64,000 bases of DNA from positions 1 to 64,000 of the forward strand of contig CAKTHE010000005.1 of the NCBI GenBank assembly GCA_934563745.1. Reading direction: 5' to 3'. The position numbers and the translations under genes were made by a program. The notes under the pieces are model-generated. The model was not told the DNA's origin and searched no databases. It was given only the letters and a program-made list of their open reading frames with translations. This stretch comes from an uncultured Dysosmobacter sp. GTDB taxonomy: Bacteria; Bacillota; Clostridia; Oscillospirales; Oscillospiraceae. Shown here one piece after another: positions 54,465 through 62,526 of the stretch (position 1 is its first letter; every line of letters starts with the position of its first letter).

Positions 54465-54493
54465 TTGACACTTGGCGGCCCTTTATGTATAAT
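54465..54493 (+). promoter_or_regulatory. rpmH operon promoter
   Basis: Perfect TTGACA and TATAAT hexamers separated by exactly 17 bases, the best sigma-A promoter in the window. It drives rpmH, rnpA, yidD, yidC and jag. Confidence 0.9.
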
Positions 54494-54561
54494 ATTCGAT
54501 GCGTCTCCAAGACGTATGAACTGGTTTACTGCTCCGCCCTGACCGGCGGTGTCGAGTAAGC

Positions 54562-54588
54562 GCCGCCCCATCGGGCGGCCGGATTTTT
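54562..54588 (+). terminator. leader hairpin with T-run before rpmH
   Basis: GCCGCCC and GGGCGGC arms, four-base loop, followed by CGGATTTTT. It lies between the promoter and the rpmH ribosome site, in the position of an attenuator. Confidence 0.45.
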
Positions 54589-54606
54589 GACAGGAGGTGT
54601 TTCCGC

Positions 54607-54747
54607 ATGGCAACCAAACGTACCTATCAGCCCAAGAAGCTGCACGGTCAGAAAGTGCACGGCTTCCGCAAGAGAATGGCGACTGCCAACGGCCGCAAGG
54701 TTCTGGCCCGCCGCCGCGCCAAGGGCCGCGCCCGCCTGTCCTACTAA
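54607..54747 (+). CDS. rpmH: 50S ribosomal protein L34
   Basis: 46 residues, very basic, with the L34 pattern [37 protein letters not shown] precedes the ATG. First gene of the rightward operon next to the origin, its standard place. Two residues longer than the common 44. Confidence 0.97.
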   Translation: MATKRTYQPKKLHGQKVHGFRKRMATANGRKVLARRRAKGRARLSY

Positions 54748-54855
54748 GGAAGACGGAAACGCGCAGGAGACATCTGAACACAATCCTCAGGGACGGCGGG
54801 AATGAAGCGAATTCCTCCGTCCCTCATTGGGTTTGTCCGGAAAAATGGTGAGAGC

Positions 54856-55206
54856 ATGAAAAAAGCGGTTACTCTGAAGAAAAACTACGAATTCCAGCGG
54901 CTGTACCGCAGGGGCGCCTCCGCCGTGTGCGGCGGCATGGTGCTGTACTGCCGGAAAAACAAGCTGGGGCATAATCGCCTGGGTATCACCGTGTCCACCA
55001 AGCTGGGACATGCGGTGGTCCGCAACCGGGCCCGCCGCCGCCTGCGGGAGGTGTACCGTCTCAACAGCGGCCGCCTGAAGCAGGGCTGGGATCTGATCCT
55101 GGTGGCCCGGGGCCGGACGCTGACGATGCCCTGGTCGGAGCTGAACGCTTCTTTTGTGCGCCTGGCCAGCAAGCTGGATCTTCTGAATGAGGAGGCGGCA
55201 TCTTGA
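54856..55206 (+). CDS. rnpA: ribonuclease P protein component
   Basis: 116 residues, basic, with [15 protein letters not shown] near the start and the RNase P signature [13 protein letters not shown]. It assists the RNase P RNA in maturing tRNA 5' ends. The start at [10 protein letters not shown] fits the family; an ATG 54 bases earlier is possible. The stop overlaps the yidD start. Confidence 0.94.
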   Translation: MKKAVTLKKNYEFQRLYRRGASAVCGGMVLYCRKNKLGHNRLGITVSTKLGHAVVRNRARRRLREVYRLNSGRLKQGWDLILVARGRTLTMPWSELNASFVRLASKLDLLNEEAAS

Positions 55207-55412
55207 AGCGGCTTTTGATGGCCCTGGTCCGTTTTTACAGGCGGGCCATTTCCCCTTATCGTCCGCCCTGCTGCCGCTATTATCCCACCTGCTCCCAGTA
55301 CGCGCTGGAGGCGCTGGAAAAATACGGCGCCTTGAAGGGCGGCTGGCTTTCTGTGCGAAGGATCCTGCGCTGCAACCCCTTTCACAAAGGCGGGTATGAC
55401 CCGGTTCCGTAA
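55203..55412 (+). CDS. yidD: membrane protein insertion efficiency factor YidD
   Basis: 69 residues with the conserved YidD core [22 protein letters not shown] and [13 protein letters not shown]. It begins with a TTG that overlaps the rnpA stop by four bases, with GGAGG upstream. YidD helps YidC insert membrane proteins, and yidC follows directly. Confidence 0.94.
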   Translation: MKRLLMALVRFYRRAISPYRPPCCRYYPTCSQYALEALEKYGALKGGWLSVRRILRCNPFHKGGYDPVP

Positions 55413-55451
55413 CGGCGGAACGAAAAATTGAATCACGGAGGAATGTCCAAG

Positions 55452-56612
55452 ATGGCAACCATCGGATACTACATTTGTTTTCCCTTCGCGGCCCTGATGC
55501 GCCTGTTTTACTCCCTGACCTCCTCGTACGGCGTGTCGCTGCTTCTGTTTACCCTGGTCATCAAGCTCATTCTGCTGCCCTTCCAGATGAAGTCCAAGAA
55601 GAGCATGATGCGCATGAACCGTCTTAACGGCCGGGTGCAGGAGATTCAGAAAAAGTATGCCAACAACCGGCTGCGCATGAATGAGGAGATCCAGAAGCTT
55701 TACGAGGACGAGGGCGCCAACCCCATGAGCGGCTGTGTGTGGAGCATGCTGCCTCTGCCCATCATGATGGCCCTTTATTACATCATCCGCAAGCCGATCC
55801 AGTTCTTTATGAACTTTGGCTCTCTGGCGGCCGGCGCTGAGGTGCTGGAAAAGGCCAAGGAAGTTGTTTCTTCCATGGGCCTGAGCTGGACCACCCTCAA
55901 GGGCGGAGCCGACGGCGCTTATGCACAGATCGAGATTTTAAGACATATTTCCACCAACACGGATAACGCTGCGGTGCAGAAGTTCCTCAGCGAGACGCCG
56001 GGCTGGGTCAATGTGGACTATAACTTCCTGGGCATTGACCTGACGCAGGTCCCCGGCCAGCACCTTGCTGACCTGAAGTCCGGCGGCTGGGCGGTGATCG
56101 GTCTGATGCTGATCCCGGTGATCTCCGGCCTTTTGAGCCTGTTTTTGGCCAACCTTAATAAGAAGAACCAGCCCCAGCCCACCGCGGAAACGGCCGCTTC
56201 CAGCAACATGATGACCTGGATGATGCCGCTGATGTCCCTGTATTTCGGCTTCATGCTGCCGGCCGCCCTGGGCGTTTACTGGATTGCCCAGTCTGCCTTC
56301 TCCTATCTGCAGGAGGTCGTGCTCAACCACTTCTTCTCTTCCAAGATGGAAGCGGAGGAAGAGGCCCGGCAGAAGGAAGTGGAAGAGCGGCGCCGCAAGC
56401 GTCAGGAAGAGGCCCGGCGCATGCAGGAGGAGCAGCGTCAGCTCAGCGCCCGCCAGCAGGCAGCCGCCAAGAAAAAGGCGGAGGCCGCCCGGCAGAAGAA
56501 TCCGAACAAGGCCAGCACCACGGAGGCCGGACGCATCGGGGACCGGCCCTATGCCCGTGGACGCGCCTTCTCGGAGGATCATTACCGGGATGACGAAACT
56601 ACGACGAAGTAA
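55452..56612 (+). CDS. yidC: membrane protein insertase YidC/OxaI
   Basis: 386 residues with five predicted membrane helices. The first helix is followed by the cytoplasmic coiled hairpin region (LLPFQMKSKKSMMRMNRL...IQKKY). Later helices include GCVWSMLPLPIMMALYY and LYFGFMLPAALGVYWI. The long, highly charged C-terminal tail (about residues 305-386, rich in Glu, Arg, Gln) is suited to ribosome binding. No lipobox is seen. The ATG at 55452 is ten bases after GGAGG; two earlier ATGs are too close to it or unsupported. Confidence 0.94.
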   Translation: MATIGYYICFPFAALMRLFYSLTSSYGVSLLLFTLVIKLILLPFQMKSKKSMMRMNRLNGRVQEIQKKYANNRLRMNEEIQKLYEDEGANPMSGCVWSMLPLPIMMALYYIIRKPIQFFMNFGSLAAGAEVLEKAKEVVSSMGLSWTTLKGGADGAYAQIEILRHISTNTDNAAVQKFLSETPGWVNVDYNFLGIDLTQVPGQHLADLKSGGWAVIGLMLIPVISGLLSLFLANLNKKNQPQPTAETAASSNMMTWMMPLMSLYFGFMLPAALGVYWIAQSAFSYLQEVVLNHFFSSKMEAEEEARQKEVEERRRKRQEEARRMQEEQRQLSARQQAAAKKKAEAARQKNPNKASTTEAGRIGDRPYARGRAFSEDHYRDDETTTK

Positions 56613-56623
56613 GGAGCTTGCTT

Positions 56624-57415
56624 ATGCGTTATATTGAAGTAACAGGCAAAACCGAAGAGGAAGCTCTTTCCAAGGCCCTGGAACAGCTGGGGATGGACCG
56701 GGACGATGTGTCCGTGGAGATCCTGGAGCGGGCCAAAAGCGGCTTCCTGGGGATCGGCGGTCAGCCGGCCAAAATCCGCGTAAGCTACGGCGCGGAGGAA
56801 GAGGCGGAGGAGCCGGAGCACAAGCCCTGCGCCGAAGTGAAAAAGCCTGCCCCGGTCCCTGCGGAGAAGGCCCCTGCCGCCGCACAGCCGGAAAAGCCGG
56901 CCGCGTCGGTGAAGGAGCCGGCCGCTGTCCCCGCCGCCGGCGAAGAGGTGGACGACGAAAAGGCACAGGCCATCAAAGCCTTCCTGACCGGCCTTTTTGA
57001 GCAGATGAACTGCCGGGCGGACATCCATGTTTATCTTCCGGAAAAGGGCCGCTATAAGGTCATTCTGGAAGGGAAGGGCCTGGGCGCGCTGATCGGCCGC
57101 CGGGGCGAGACGCTGGATGCCATCCAGCAGCTGACCAGCTATACGGTCAACCGCAGCGGCGGCAGCCGGGTGCGGATCCAGCTGGATGCGGAGAATTACC
57201 GTGAAAAGCGGGAGCAAAGCCTGGAGAATCTTGCCCGGAAGGTAGCGGCCAAGGTGGTCAAGTACCGCCGCAGCGTGACGCTGGAGCCCATGAACGCCTA
57301 CGAGCGGCATGTGATCCACACGGCGCTGCAGGAGGTGCCGGGCGTCACTACTTATTCGACCGGGACGGAACCGAGCCGGCGGGTCATCGTGGCTTACGAC
57401 CGGGAAAAGAAGTAA
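56624..57415 (+). CDS. jag: Jag/KhpB RNA-binding protein
   Basis: 263 residues. The N-terminal Jag_N domain ([26 protein letters not shown]) is followed by a Pro/Ala/Glu-rich linker (about 60-110). A KH domain has the GxxG motif ([16 protein letters not shown]) and an R3H domain has [20 protein letters not shown]. In Firmicutes it binds small RNAs with KhpA and affects cell elongation. AAGGAG precedes the ATG. Last gene of the rpmH operon. Confidence 0.94.
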   Translation: MRYIEVTGKTEEEALSKALEQLGMDRDDVSVEILERAKSGFLGIGGQPAKIRVSYGAEEEAEEPEHKPCAEVKKPAPVPAEKAPAAAQPEKPAASVKEPAAVPAAGEEVDDEKAQAIKAFLTGLFEQMNCRADIHVYLPEKGRYKVILEGKGLGALIGRRGETLDAIQQLTSYTVNRSGGSRVRIQLDAENYREKREQSLENLARKVAAKVVKYRRSVTLEPMNAYERHVIHTALQEVPGVTTYSTGTEPSRRVIVAYDREKK

Positions 57416-57442
57416 AAATAAAAAGCCGGCCTTTTATGCAGG

Positions 57443-57475
57443 CGGCGCCGCCCGAACCCGGGCGGCGCCGTTTTT
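57443..57475 (+). terminator. terminator of the rpmH-jag operon
   Basis: CGGCGCCGCCC and GGGCGGCGCCG arms around a six-base loop, followed by TTTTT. Confidence 0.85.
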
Positions 57476-57495
57476 GCGTGCACGGGCGGGGAGGC

Positions 57496-57524
57496 TTGAC
57501 AGATACCGGAAAACATGGTATAGT
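57496..57524 (+). promoter_or_regulatory. glyS promoter
   Basis: Perfect TTGACA, 17 bases, TATAGT; transcription would begin near 57531. Confidence 0.8.
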
Positions 57525-57530
57525 GCTGAC

Positions 57531-57768
57531 GATATGAAAGGCTTGGAAGGAGAGAAGTATCCTCCCGCAGTCCGCTTGAAGAGAGGGAACGGCCGGTGTA
57601 AGTTCCTGCGGATGGGGGGAGAAGGCGCTCCGGAGCCGTCGGGCGGAAATGCCCGGCCGGGACCCGCCGTTAAACGGATCGAGTGTGCGCTGCCTCAGGC
57701 GGCGCAAATTCAGGTGGAACCACGGACCTCGTCCGCCCTGAGCCCAAGCGGGCTTGGGGCGTTTTTTT
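57531..57768 (+). promoter_or_regulatory. T-box riboswitch (glycine)
   Basis: The leader contains the T-box sequence AGGTGGAACCACG at 57712-57724, then a terminator hairpin (GCCCTGAGCCC/GGGCTTGGGGC) and seven T's ending at 57768. The bulge bases TGGA can pair with the UCCA end of tRNA(Gly). A GGC triplet at 57591-57593 is a possible specifier codon, but Stem I was not folded. Uncharged tRNA(Gly) would stabilise the antiterminator and switch on glyS. Confidence 0.85.
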
Positions 57769-57836
57769 CGTCCCGGGCCGGAACCCGCGCCGCCCGGGCG
57801 GCCGCGGAATACCAGAATGTAAGGAGAATGAAAGCG

Positions 57837-59279
57837 ATGAAAAATTCGGAAAAGACCATGGAAAAGATCGTGGCGCTGTGCAAGGGCCGCGGCTTTGTCT
57901 ATCCCGGCAGCGAGATTTACGGCGGCCTGGCCAACACCTGGGACTATGGTCCTCTGGGTGCGGAGCTGAAGAAGAACATTAAAAACGCCTGGTGGAAAAA
58001 ATTCGTGCAGGAGAATCCCTATAACGTGGGCCTGGACTCCGCTATTTTGATGAATCCCCAGGTGTGGGTGGCCAGCGGTCATCTGGGCGGTTTTTCCGAC
58101 CCGCTGATGGACTGCCGCGAATGCAAGGAGCGCTTCCGGGCCGACAAGGTCATTGAGGACTGGTGCACCGCATCCGGCTTTGAGCTGCCCAAGCCCATTG
58201 ACGCCTTCTCCCAGCAGGAGATGAAGGATTTTATCGAGGAGCATCAGATCCCCTGCCCCACCTGCGGCAAGCATAACTTTACGGATATCCGTCAGTTCAA
58301 CCTGATGTTCAAAACCTTCCAGGGCGTGACCGAGGATGCGAAAAACACCGTATATCTGCGTCCGGAGACGGCCCAGGGCATCTTTGTAAACTTTGCCAAT
58401 GTGCAGCGCACCACCCGGCGCAAGCTGCCCTTCGGCATCGGCCAGATCGGAAAATCCTTCCGCAACGAGATCACGCCGGGCAACTTCATTTTCAGAGTGC
58501 GGGAGTTTGAGCAGATGGAGCTGGAGTTCTTCTGCAAGCCCGGCACCGATCTGGAATGGTTCAACTACTGGCGGAATTTCTGCCATGAGTGGCTGCTGAG
58601 CATCGGCCTGAAGGATGAGAATCTGCGCCTGCGGGATCACGATCCCGAGGAGCTGGTGTTCTATTCCAAGGCCACCACGGACTTTGAGTTCCTCTTCCCC
58701 TTCGGCTGGGGCGAACTGTGGGGCGTGGCGGACCGCACCGACTACGACCTGACCCAGCATTCCAACGTCAGCGGCCAGAAGCTGGTCTATCGCGAGGGCG
58801 AGGGCAAGGATATGGTGGAGTATATCCCCTATGTTATCGAGCCCTCTCTGGGCGTGGAGCGCAGCGTGCTGGCGGTTTTGTGCGACGCTTACGACGAAGA
58901 GGTCGTGGGCCAGGATAAAAACGGCAAGGATGACGTGCGCGTGGTGCTGCATCTGCATCCGGCCCTGGCACCCTTCAAGTGCGCCGTGCTGCCCCTGTCC
59001 AAGAAGCTTTCCGCGCCGGCGGAGGAGCTTTATCGGGAGCTTTCCAAGGATTTCCCGGTGGACTTTGACGATGCCGGCTCCATCGGCAAGCGCTATCGCC
59101 GGGAAGACGAGATCGGTACACCCTTCTGCATCACGGTGGACTTTGACACGGTGGGTGACCCGGAAAAGGGCGTGGAGGCCGACCACTGCGTCACCGTCCG
59201 GGACCGGGACACCATGGAGCAGGTGCGGATGCCCATCGATCAGGTGAAGAGCTATCTGGAGGAAAAGATCCGGTTCTGA
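57837..59279 (+). CDS. glyS: glycyl-tRNA synthetase (alpha2, class II)
   Basis: 480 residues of the single-chain dimeric GlyRS type. Class II motifs are visible: motif 2 [23 protein letters not shown] and motif 3 [14 protein letters not shown]. The N-terminus [25 protein letters not shown] is diagnostic. A Zn-type pair of CxxC units occurs (CREC, CPTC). It charges tRNA(Gly) and is controlled by the T-box upstream. The ATG at 57837 lies ten bases after AAGGAG; an ATG nine bases earlier is too close to it. Confidence 0.96.
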   Translation: MKNSEKTMEKIVALCKGRGFVYPGSEIYGGLANTWDYGPLGAELKKNIKNAWWKKFVQENPYNVGLDSAILMNPQVWVASGHLGGFSDPLMDCRECKERFRADKVIEDWCTASGFELPKPIDAFSQQEMKDFIEEHQIPCPTCGKHNFTDIRQFNLMFKTFQGVTEDAKNTVYLRPETAQGIFVNFANVQRTTRRKLPFGIGQIGKSFRNEITPGNFIFRVREFEQMELEFFCKPGTDLEWFNYWRNFCHEWLLSIGLKDENLRLRDHDPEELVFYSKATTDFEFLFPFGWGELWGVADRTDYDLTQHSNVSGQKLVYREGEGKDMVEYIPYVIEPSLGVERSVLAVLCDAYDEEVVGQDKNGKDDVRVVLHLHPALAPFKCAVLPLSKKLSAPAEELYRELSKDFPVDFDDAGSIGKRYRREDEIGTPFCITVDFDTVGDPEKGVEADHCVTVRDRDTMEQVRMPIDQVKSYLEEKIRF

Positions 59280-59361
59280 GCGAAGAAGGGGCAGGTCGCA
59301 CCTGCGCCTTCGCCGCTGATGCGGCGGTCCGGAAGGGGCCGCCGAGCCGGATCACAGCATA

Positions 59362-59400
59362 CGATGCGGGGAAGGGAAGACCTTCTCCGCATCGGTTTCA
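59362..59400 (+). terminator. hairpin after glyS
   Basis: CGATGCGGGGAAGG and CCTTCTCCGCATCG arms (one mismatch), five-base loop, then GTTTC. It lies close to the ribosome site of the next gene, so read-through is likely. Confidence 0.5.
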
Positions 59401-59415
59401 AAGAGGGAAGAGGAT

Positions 59416-61371
59416 TTGAACAAGAAGAGGGAAAAGAAAACAATCGGGCCCCAGTGGCTGCGCTGGCTGCTGAACCTGTGTGCGGCGGCCTGTATGGGTC
59501 TTGCGGTGACGGTGGCGGTCCAGTGGGTGGTCACGGGGTCACTGTCCATTGTGTGGGAATGGTTCACCAAAAAGCCGGAGGATCTGATCCTGACGGCGCT
59601 TTTATATACGGCACTGGTGTATCCCCTGGGGGCACTGACGGGCCGGCTGTGGATCTCCGGTGCGGTGGTGGGCGGTGCGGCTGCGTGTCTTTCCCTGGTG
59701 GACTATTTCAAAACCGCCATCAACGGGACGCCGCTTTCCCTGGCGGATTTCGGCCTTGCCACACAGCTGGGCCAGGTGGCCGGTGTGGCCGGATCCCTGC
59801 GTCCGCCGGAGGATTTTTGGCGGGCACTTGCGGCGCTGGCACTGTGCGTGGGCCTTCTGGCACTGACGGGCCGGCTGACCCGGCTGAGCGGCCGGGTGCG
59901 CTTTGTCAGCTTCGGTGTGGGGCTGGCCACGGCTGTGGCGATGTTTTCCGCCGTTGGGGCGGCCCGGTTGGGTGACGCCCTGGGGGTGGATGTGTACACC
60001 CGGCTTTCCACGGCGGTCAATCATGACAGCTACGGGCTGACGCTGAGCCTGTGGCGGGATGCCTTTTTGCAGGACCGGGCCGGACCGGAGGGCTATGGTC
60101 CGGACTACATGGAGGGCGTTCTGGCACGGATCGACCAGCTGCTGGAGGAACAGGGCATCGGAAGCGGGACCCAGACGGTGCAGCCCAATGTGATCGTGGT
60201 GCTGTCGGAGTCCTTTTACGACCTGACCCGGCTTCCGGATCTTCAATATGAGCGGGACCCGCTGGAGCACTACCACGCTTTGAAGGAGGAGGGTATCAGC
60301 GGCCGCATGCACAGCCACTATCTGGGCTATGGCACCGGTTATCTGGAAATGTCCATGCTGGAGGGGATCACCGGGCTGGATTTCGGCCCGGGCACCAATA
60401 TCTGCTTCTTACCCGACGAGGATTACGACTATTTCGACTCTCTGGCCGAGCAGTATACCAATACCGGCGCTTACCGGGCGGAGATGCTGCACGGTTATAA
60501 CAACAGCCTTTATAACCGCACGGTGACCTATCCCCGGATGGGCTTTTCCCGCCTTCTTTTCTCGGATGACGTCCAGCAGCTGGGGTTCCCCTGGGAGGGC
60601 GGCGTTTACGGCGGCTATTATCTGCAGGACCGTTATTTGTTTACGGGGATGCTGGACCGGATGAAGAGCATCAACGCGGATGGAAAGCGGGCATTCCTCT
60701 ATGGGATCACCATGGAAAATCACCAGCCCTTTGATCCGGAGAAGTTTGGCTACGCCTGCCAGATCGGCGTTTCCAGTGAGACGCTCAGCGATGCGGATCT
60801 GGCCATTGTGCGGGTTATGCTGGAGGGGATCACCCGGGCGGATCAGGCCTTGGGCGCGCTGACTGACGCCCTGCGGGATTCTTCGGAGCCCACGGTCGTG
60901 CTGTTTTTCGGGGACCACCGGCCCAATCTTTTTATGACGGACGGGGACACGGTCTATACCAAGCTGGGTCTGTGTCCGGAAAACGATACGGTCAACTGGA
61001 CCGCGGAGGAATTCGACGATCTTTATTCCACGGATTACCTGATCTGGGCCAATGACGCGGCGCTGCTGTCCGGCCGGGCCGGAACCCGGAAGGACAGCAG
61101 CATCACGGCCCTGGGGCCGGAACTTTTGGAGCTGACCGGGCAGTGGCCCTCCCGCTATTGGGGGCTGATGCAGCTGGTCAGCCGGGTGTGTCTGACGGAT
61201 ACGGAGCTTTATTTTACCGACGGGGAAGGGAGAACCTTTCTTTCGGAGTCTGACGCCGGGCTTTCTTCTCAGGCGCAGGAGCTGCTGGAACTGCGCAGTG
61301 CGGTGCTGTACGATGCGTTTTACGGCCAGGGTTATAGCAAAGAGGCGATGAATCAGCCGGCCGGGAGCTGA
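59416..61371 (+). CDS. LTA synthase-like sulfatase-fold membrane enzyme
   Basis: 651 residues. The N-terminal third has four to five membrane helices (about 25-185). The extracytoplasmic sulfatase-fold domain begins near 255 with NVIVVLSESFYDLT. A candidate catalytic Thr lies in LGYGTGYLEM, with metal ligands probably among the Glu above and FFGDHRPN. This is the layout of lipoteichoic acid synthase and phosphoglycerol transferases. It probably transfers glycerol-phosphate to a surface polymer or glycolipid. The start is a TTG with GGGAAGAGGA upstream. It follows glyS. Confidence 0.85.
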   Translation: MNKKREKKTIGPQWLRWLLNLCAAACMGLAVTVAVQWVVTGSLSIVWEWFTKKPEDLILTALLYTALVYPLGALTGRLWISGAVVGGAAACLSLVDYFKTAINGTPLSLADFGLATQLGQVAGVAGSLRPPEDFWRALAALALCVGLLALTGRLTRLSGRVRFVSFGVGLATAVAMFSAVGAARLGDALGVDVYTRLSTAVNHDSYGLTLSLWRDAFLQDRAGPEGYGPDYMEGVLARIDQLLEEQGIGSGTQTVQPNVIVVLSESFYDLTRLPDLQYERDPLEHYHALKEEGISGRMHSHYLGYGTGYLEMSMLEGITGLDFGPGTNICFLPDEDYDYFDSLAEQYTNTGAYRAEMLHGYNNSLYNRTVTYPRMGFSRLLFSDDVQQLGFPWEGGVYGGYYLQDRYLFTGMLDRMKSINADGKRAFLYGITMENHQPFDPEKFGYACQIGVSSETLSDADLAIVRVMLEGITRADQALGALTDALRDSSEPTVVLFFGDHRPNLFMTDGDTVYTKLGLCPENDTVNWTAEEFDDLYSTDYLIWANDAALLSGRAGTRKDSSITALGPELLELTGQWPSRYWGLMQLVSRVCLTDTELYFTDGEGRTFLSESDAGLSSQAQELLELRSAVLYDAFYGQGYSKEAMNQPAGS

Positions 61372-61403
61372 CCGGTGCGGCGGGAGGCGGTACTTTTTCG
61401 AAC

Positions 61404-61444
61404 AATTCCACAGTTTTACCACACTTTCCACAAGTTTTTCCACA
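61404..61444 (+). repeat. cluster of four DnaA-box-like repeats
   Basis: Four sites share CCACA and the same orientation: AATTCCACA (61404), TTTACCACA (61415), CTTTCCACA (61424) and TTTTCCACA (61436). Spacings are 11, 9 and 12 bases. The last two are identical to the box variants in the dnaA-dnaN region. Confidence 0.55.
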
Positions 61445-61462
61445 AAACGACGGAAAGGGACA

Positions 61463-61511
61463 AAAACGGAAAAGGCGCCGCAGCTTTTGGCTGCGGCGCC
61501 TTTTCCGTTTT
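61463..61511. terminator. 22-bp stem terminator after the LTA synthase-like gene
   Basis: Perfect 22-bp stem (arms 61463-61484 and 61490-61511, starting AAAACGGAAAAGG) with a five-base loop; A- and T-rich ends make it usable in both directions. Confidence 0.85.
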
Positions 61512-61592
61512 GTGAAAAAGAGAGAAGAATGAAAGGATCAGGATGTATCCTCAATTCGAATGTATCATAGCGGATCAGCGCCCGAATTGCAA
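61463..61592 (-). ncRNA. candidate small RNA unit 1
   Basis: Leftward promoter-like TTGCAA (61587-61592), 17 bases, TATGAT (61564-61569). Transcription from about 61557 would end at the 22-bp hairpin at 61463-61511, giving a transcript near 95 bases without an evident reading frame. Inference from sequence signals only. Confidence 0.2.
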
Positions 61593-61652
61593 GAGATATA
61601 GACAAAATAAGAGGACTCAGACTAAAGAAAGTTGTTGACAAGTTCTAAATAA

Positions 61653-61689
61653 AAAAGAAAAACGGACCGTCTGCGTCCGTTTTTCTTTT
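61653..61689. terminator. bidirectional terminator in the gene-free region
   Basis: AAAAGAAAAACGGAC and GTCCGTTTTTCTTTT arms, seven-base loop. No coding gene ends here, which is why short RNAs are considered. Confidence 0.75.
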
Positions 61690-61786
61690 CCCCAAAGAAC
61701 CAAGAAAAATTGAAGAGGGCTTACTCGTTCAACCTGATTTTAAGGTATCGTATTCGACTGAAAAATGCAAGCCTTTTTTAGGTGGA

Positions 61787-61820
61787 ACTTGTAAACAAGT
61801 AAAAAAGCTTGTCAACAAGT
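61787..61820. promoter_or_regulatory. pair of GntR/FadR-type operators
   Basis: ACTTGT-AA-ACAAGT (61787-61800) and GCTTGT-CA-ACAAGT (61807-61820) have centres 20 bases apart, about two helical turns. The form TTGTnnACAA is typical of FCD-class GntR regulators, and such a regulator gene ends 17 bases away. Confidence 0.65.
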
Positions 61821-61836
61821 GGGCAGCATGTCGTTT

Positions 61837-62526
61837 TTAGTCTGCAGAGGACCCTAAAAACTGCTCCGCCTCTTTGAAGTGATGATCCAGCAGGGCGATC
61901 AGGGCAGCGCTGTCCCGGGCCTCCAGCGCGTCCACCATGTCCTGATGCTGCATGATGGTGACCCGGCGGATCTCGGAGAAGTTTTCGCTTCTTTGCCAGC
62001 ATTCGGCAATGATGCGGGACATGTAGACGGAGACGATCTGGAACAGACAGTGCAGCAGCGGGTTGCCGCTGGCCTGGATCAGCCGGTTATGGAAGGCCGC
62101 GTCGTATTCAGACAACGTTTCGATGTCGCCGTCTTCCACGACCTTTTCCGCCTGAAGGCGCAGAAAGGCCAGGTCTGCCTCCGTCCGATTGGCGGCCGCC
62201 ATGGGGGCTGCACCCAGCTCCAGAATATGACGTACAGCGGCCATTTCCCTGTAGTTGGGGTTGATGGACAGTGTCATCAGATACAGGATCTCCGTGTTTT
62301 GCCGCATATCCCCGCTGCCTAAAAACGTACCCTTGCCCTGCTGCCCATACAGGATACCCAGAATGGAAAGCGCGGCGTATACCTCCCGCACCTGAGCCCT
62401 GGGAATATTCAGGATCCGGGCCAGCTGGTTTTCCGAATAGATCTTGTCGTTGGGCTTGAGGGTGCCGTTTTCCAGGCTCTGCATGAATTTATCAATGACC
62501 CTCTGATAGCTTTCCGAGCTGAGCAT
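61837..62526 (-). CDS. GntR-family (FadR/FCD subclass) regulator
   Basis: 229 residues. The N-terminal winged helix (about 10-75; SENQLARILNIPRAQVREVYAALSILGILYGQQGKGTF) departs slightly from the usual SR-LA motif. The C-terminal all-helical FCD domain has metal/ligand residues in YDAAFHNRLIQASGN and HQDMVDALEARD. It responds to a small carboxylate or related metabolite, as FCD members usually do. Its start overlaps the upstream editing-protein gene by 35 bases. Palindromes fitting this class lie just beyond its stop. Confidence 0.88.
   Translation of the reverse strand: MLSSESYQRVIDKFMQSLENGTLKPNDKIYSENQLARILNIPRAQVREVYAALSILGILYGQQGKGTFLGSGDMRQNTEILYLMTLSINPNYREMAAVRHILELGAAPMAAANRTEADLAFLRLQAEKVVEDGDIETLSEYDAAFHNRLIQASGNPLLHCLFQIVSVYMSRIIAECWQRSENFSEIRRVTIMQHQDMVDALEARDSAALIALLDHHFKEAEQFLGSSAD

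Larger units (their letters stand above)
61653..61820 (-). ncRNA. candidate small RNA unit 2 under GntR-type operators
   Basis: Leftward TTGACA (61810-61815), 16 bases, TACAAG (61788-61793); the hexamers fall inside the two palindromes. Transcription from about 61781 would stop at the hairpin 61653-61689, about 125 bases. It lacks an ATG-initiated frame with a ribosome site. Speculative. Confidence 0.2.

Noticed and set aside
57474..57836. In-frame upstream extension of glyS by 121 codons
   Set aside because: It would translate through the T-box and its terminator, which are untranslated leader; the family start and ribosome site are at 57837.
57384..59186. Minus-strand open frame of 600 codons opposite glyS
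   Set aside because: Antisense to a conserved synthetase and its T-box leader.
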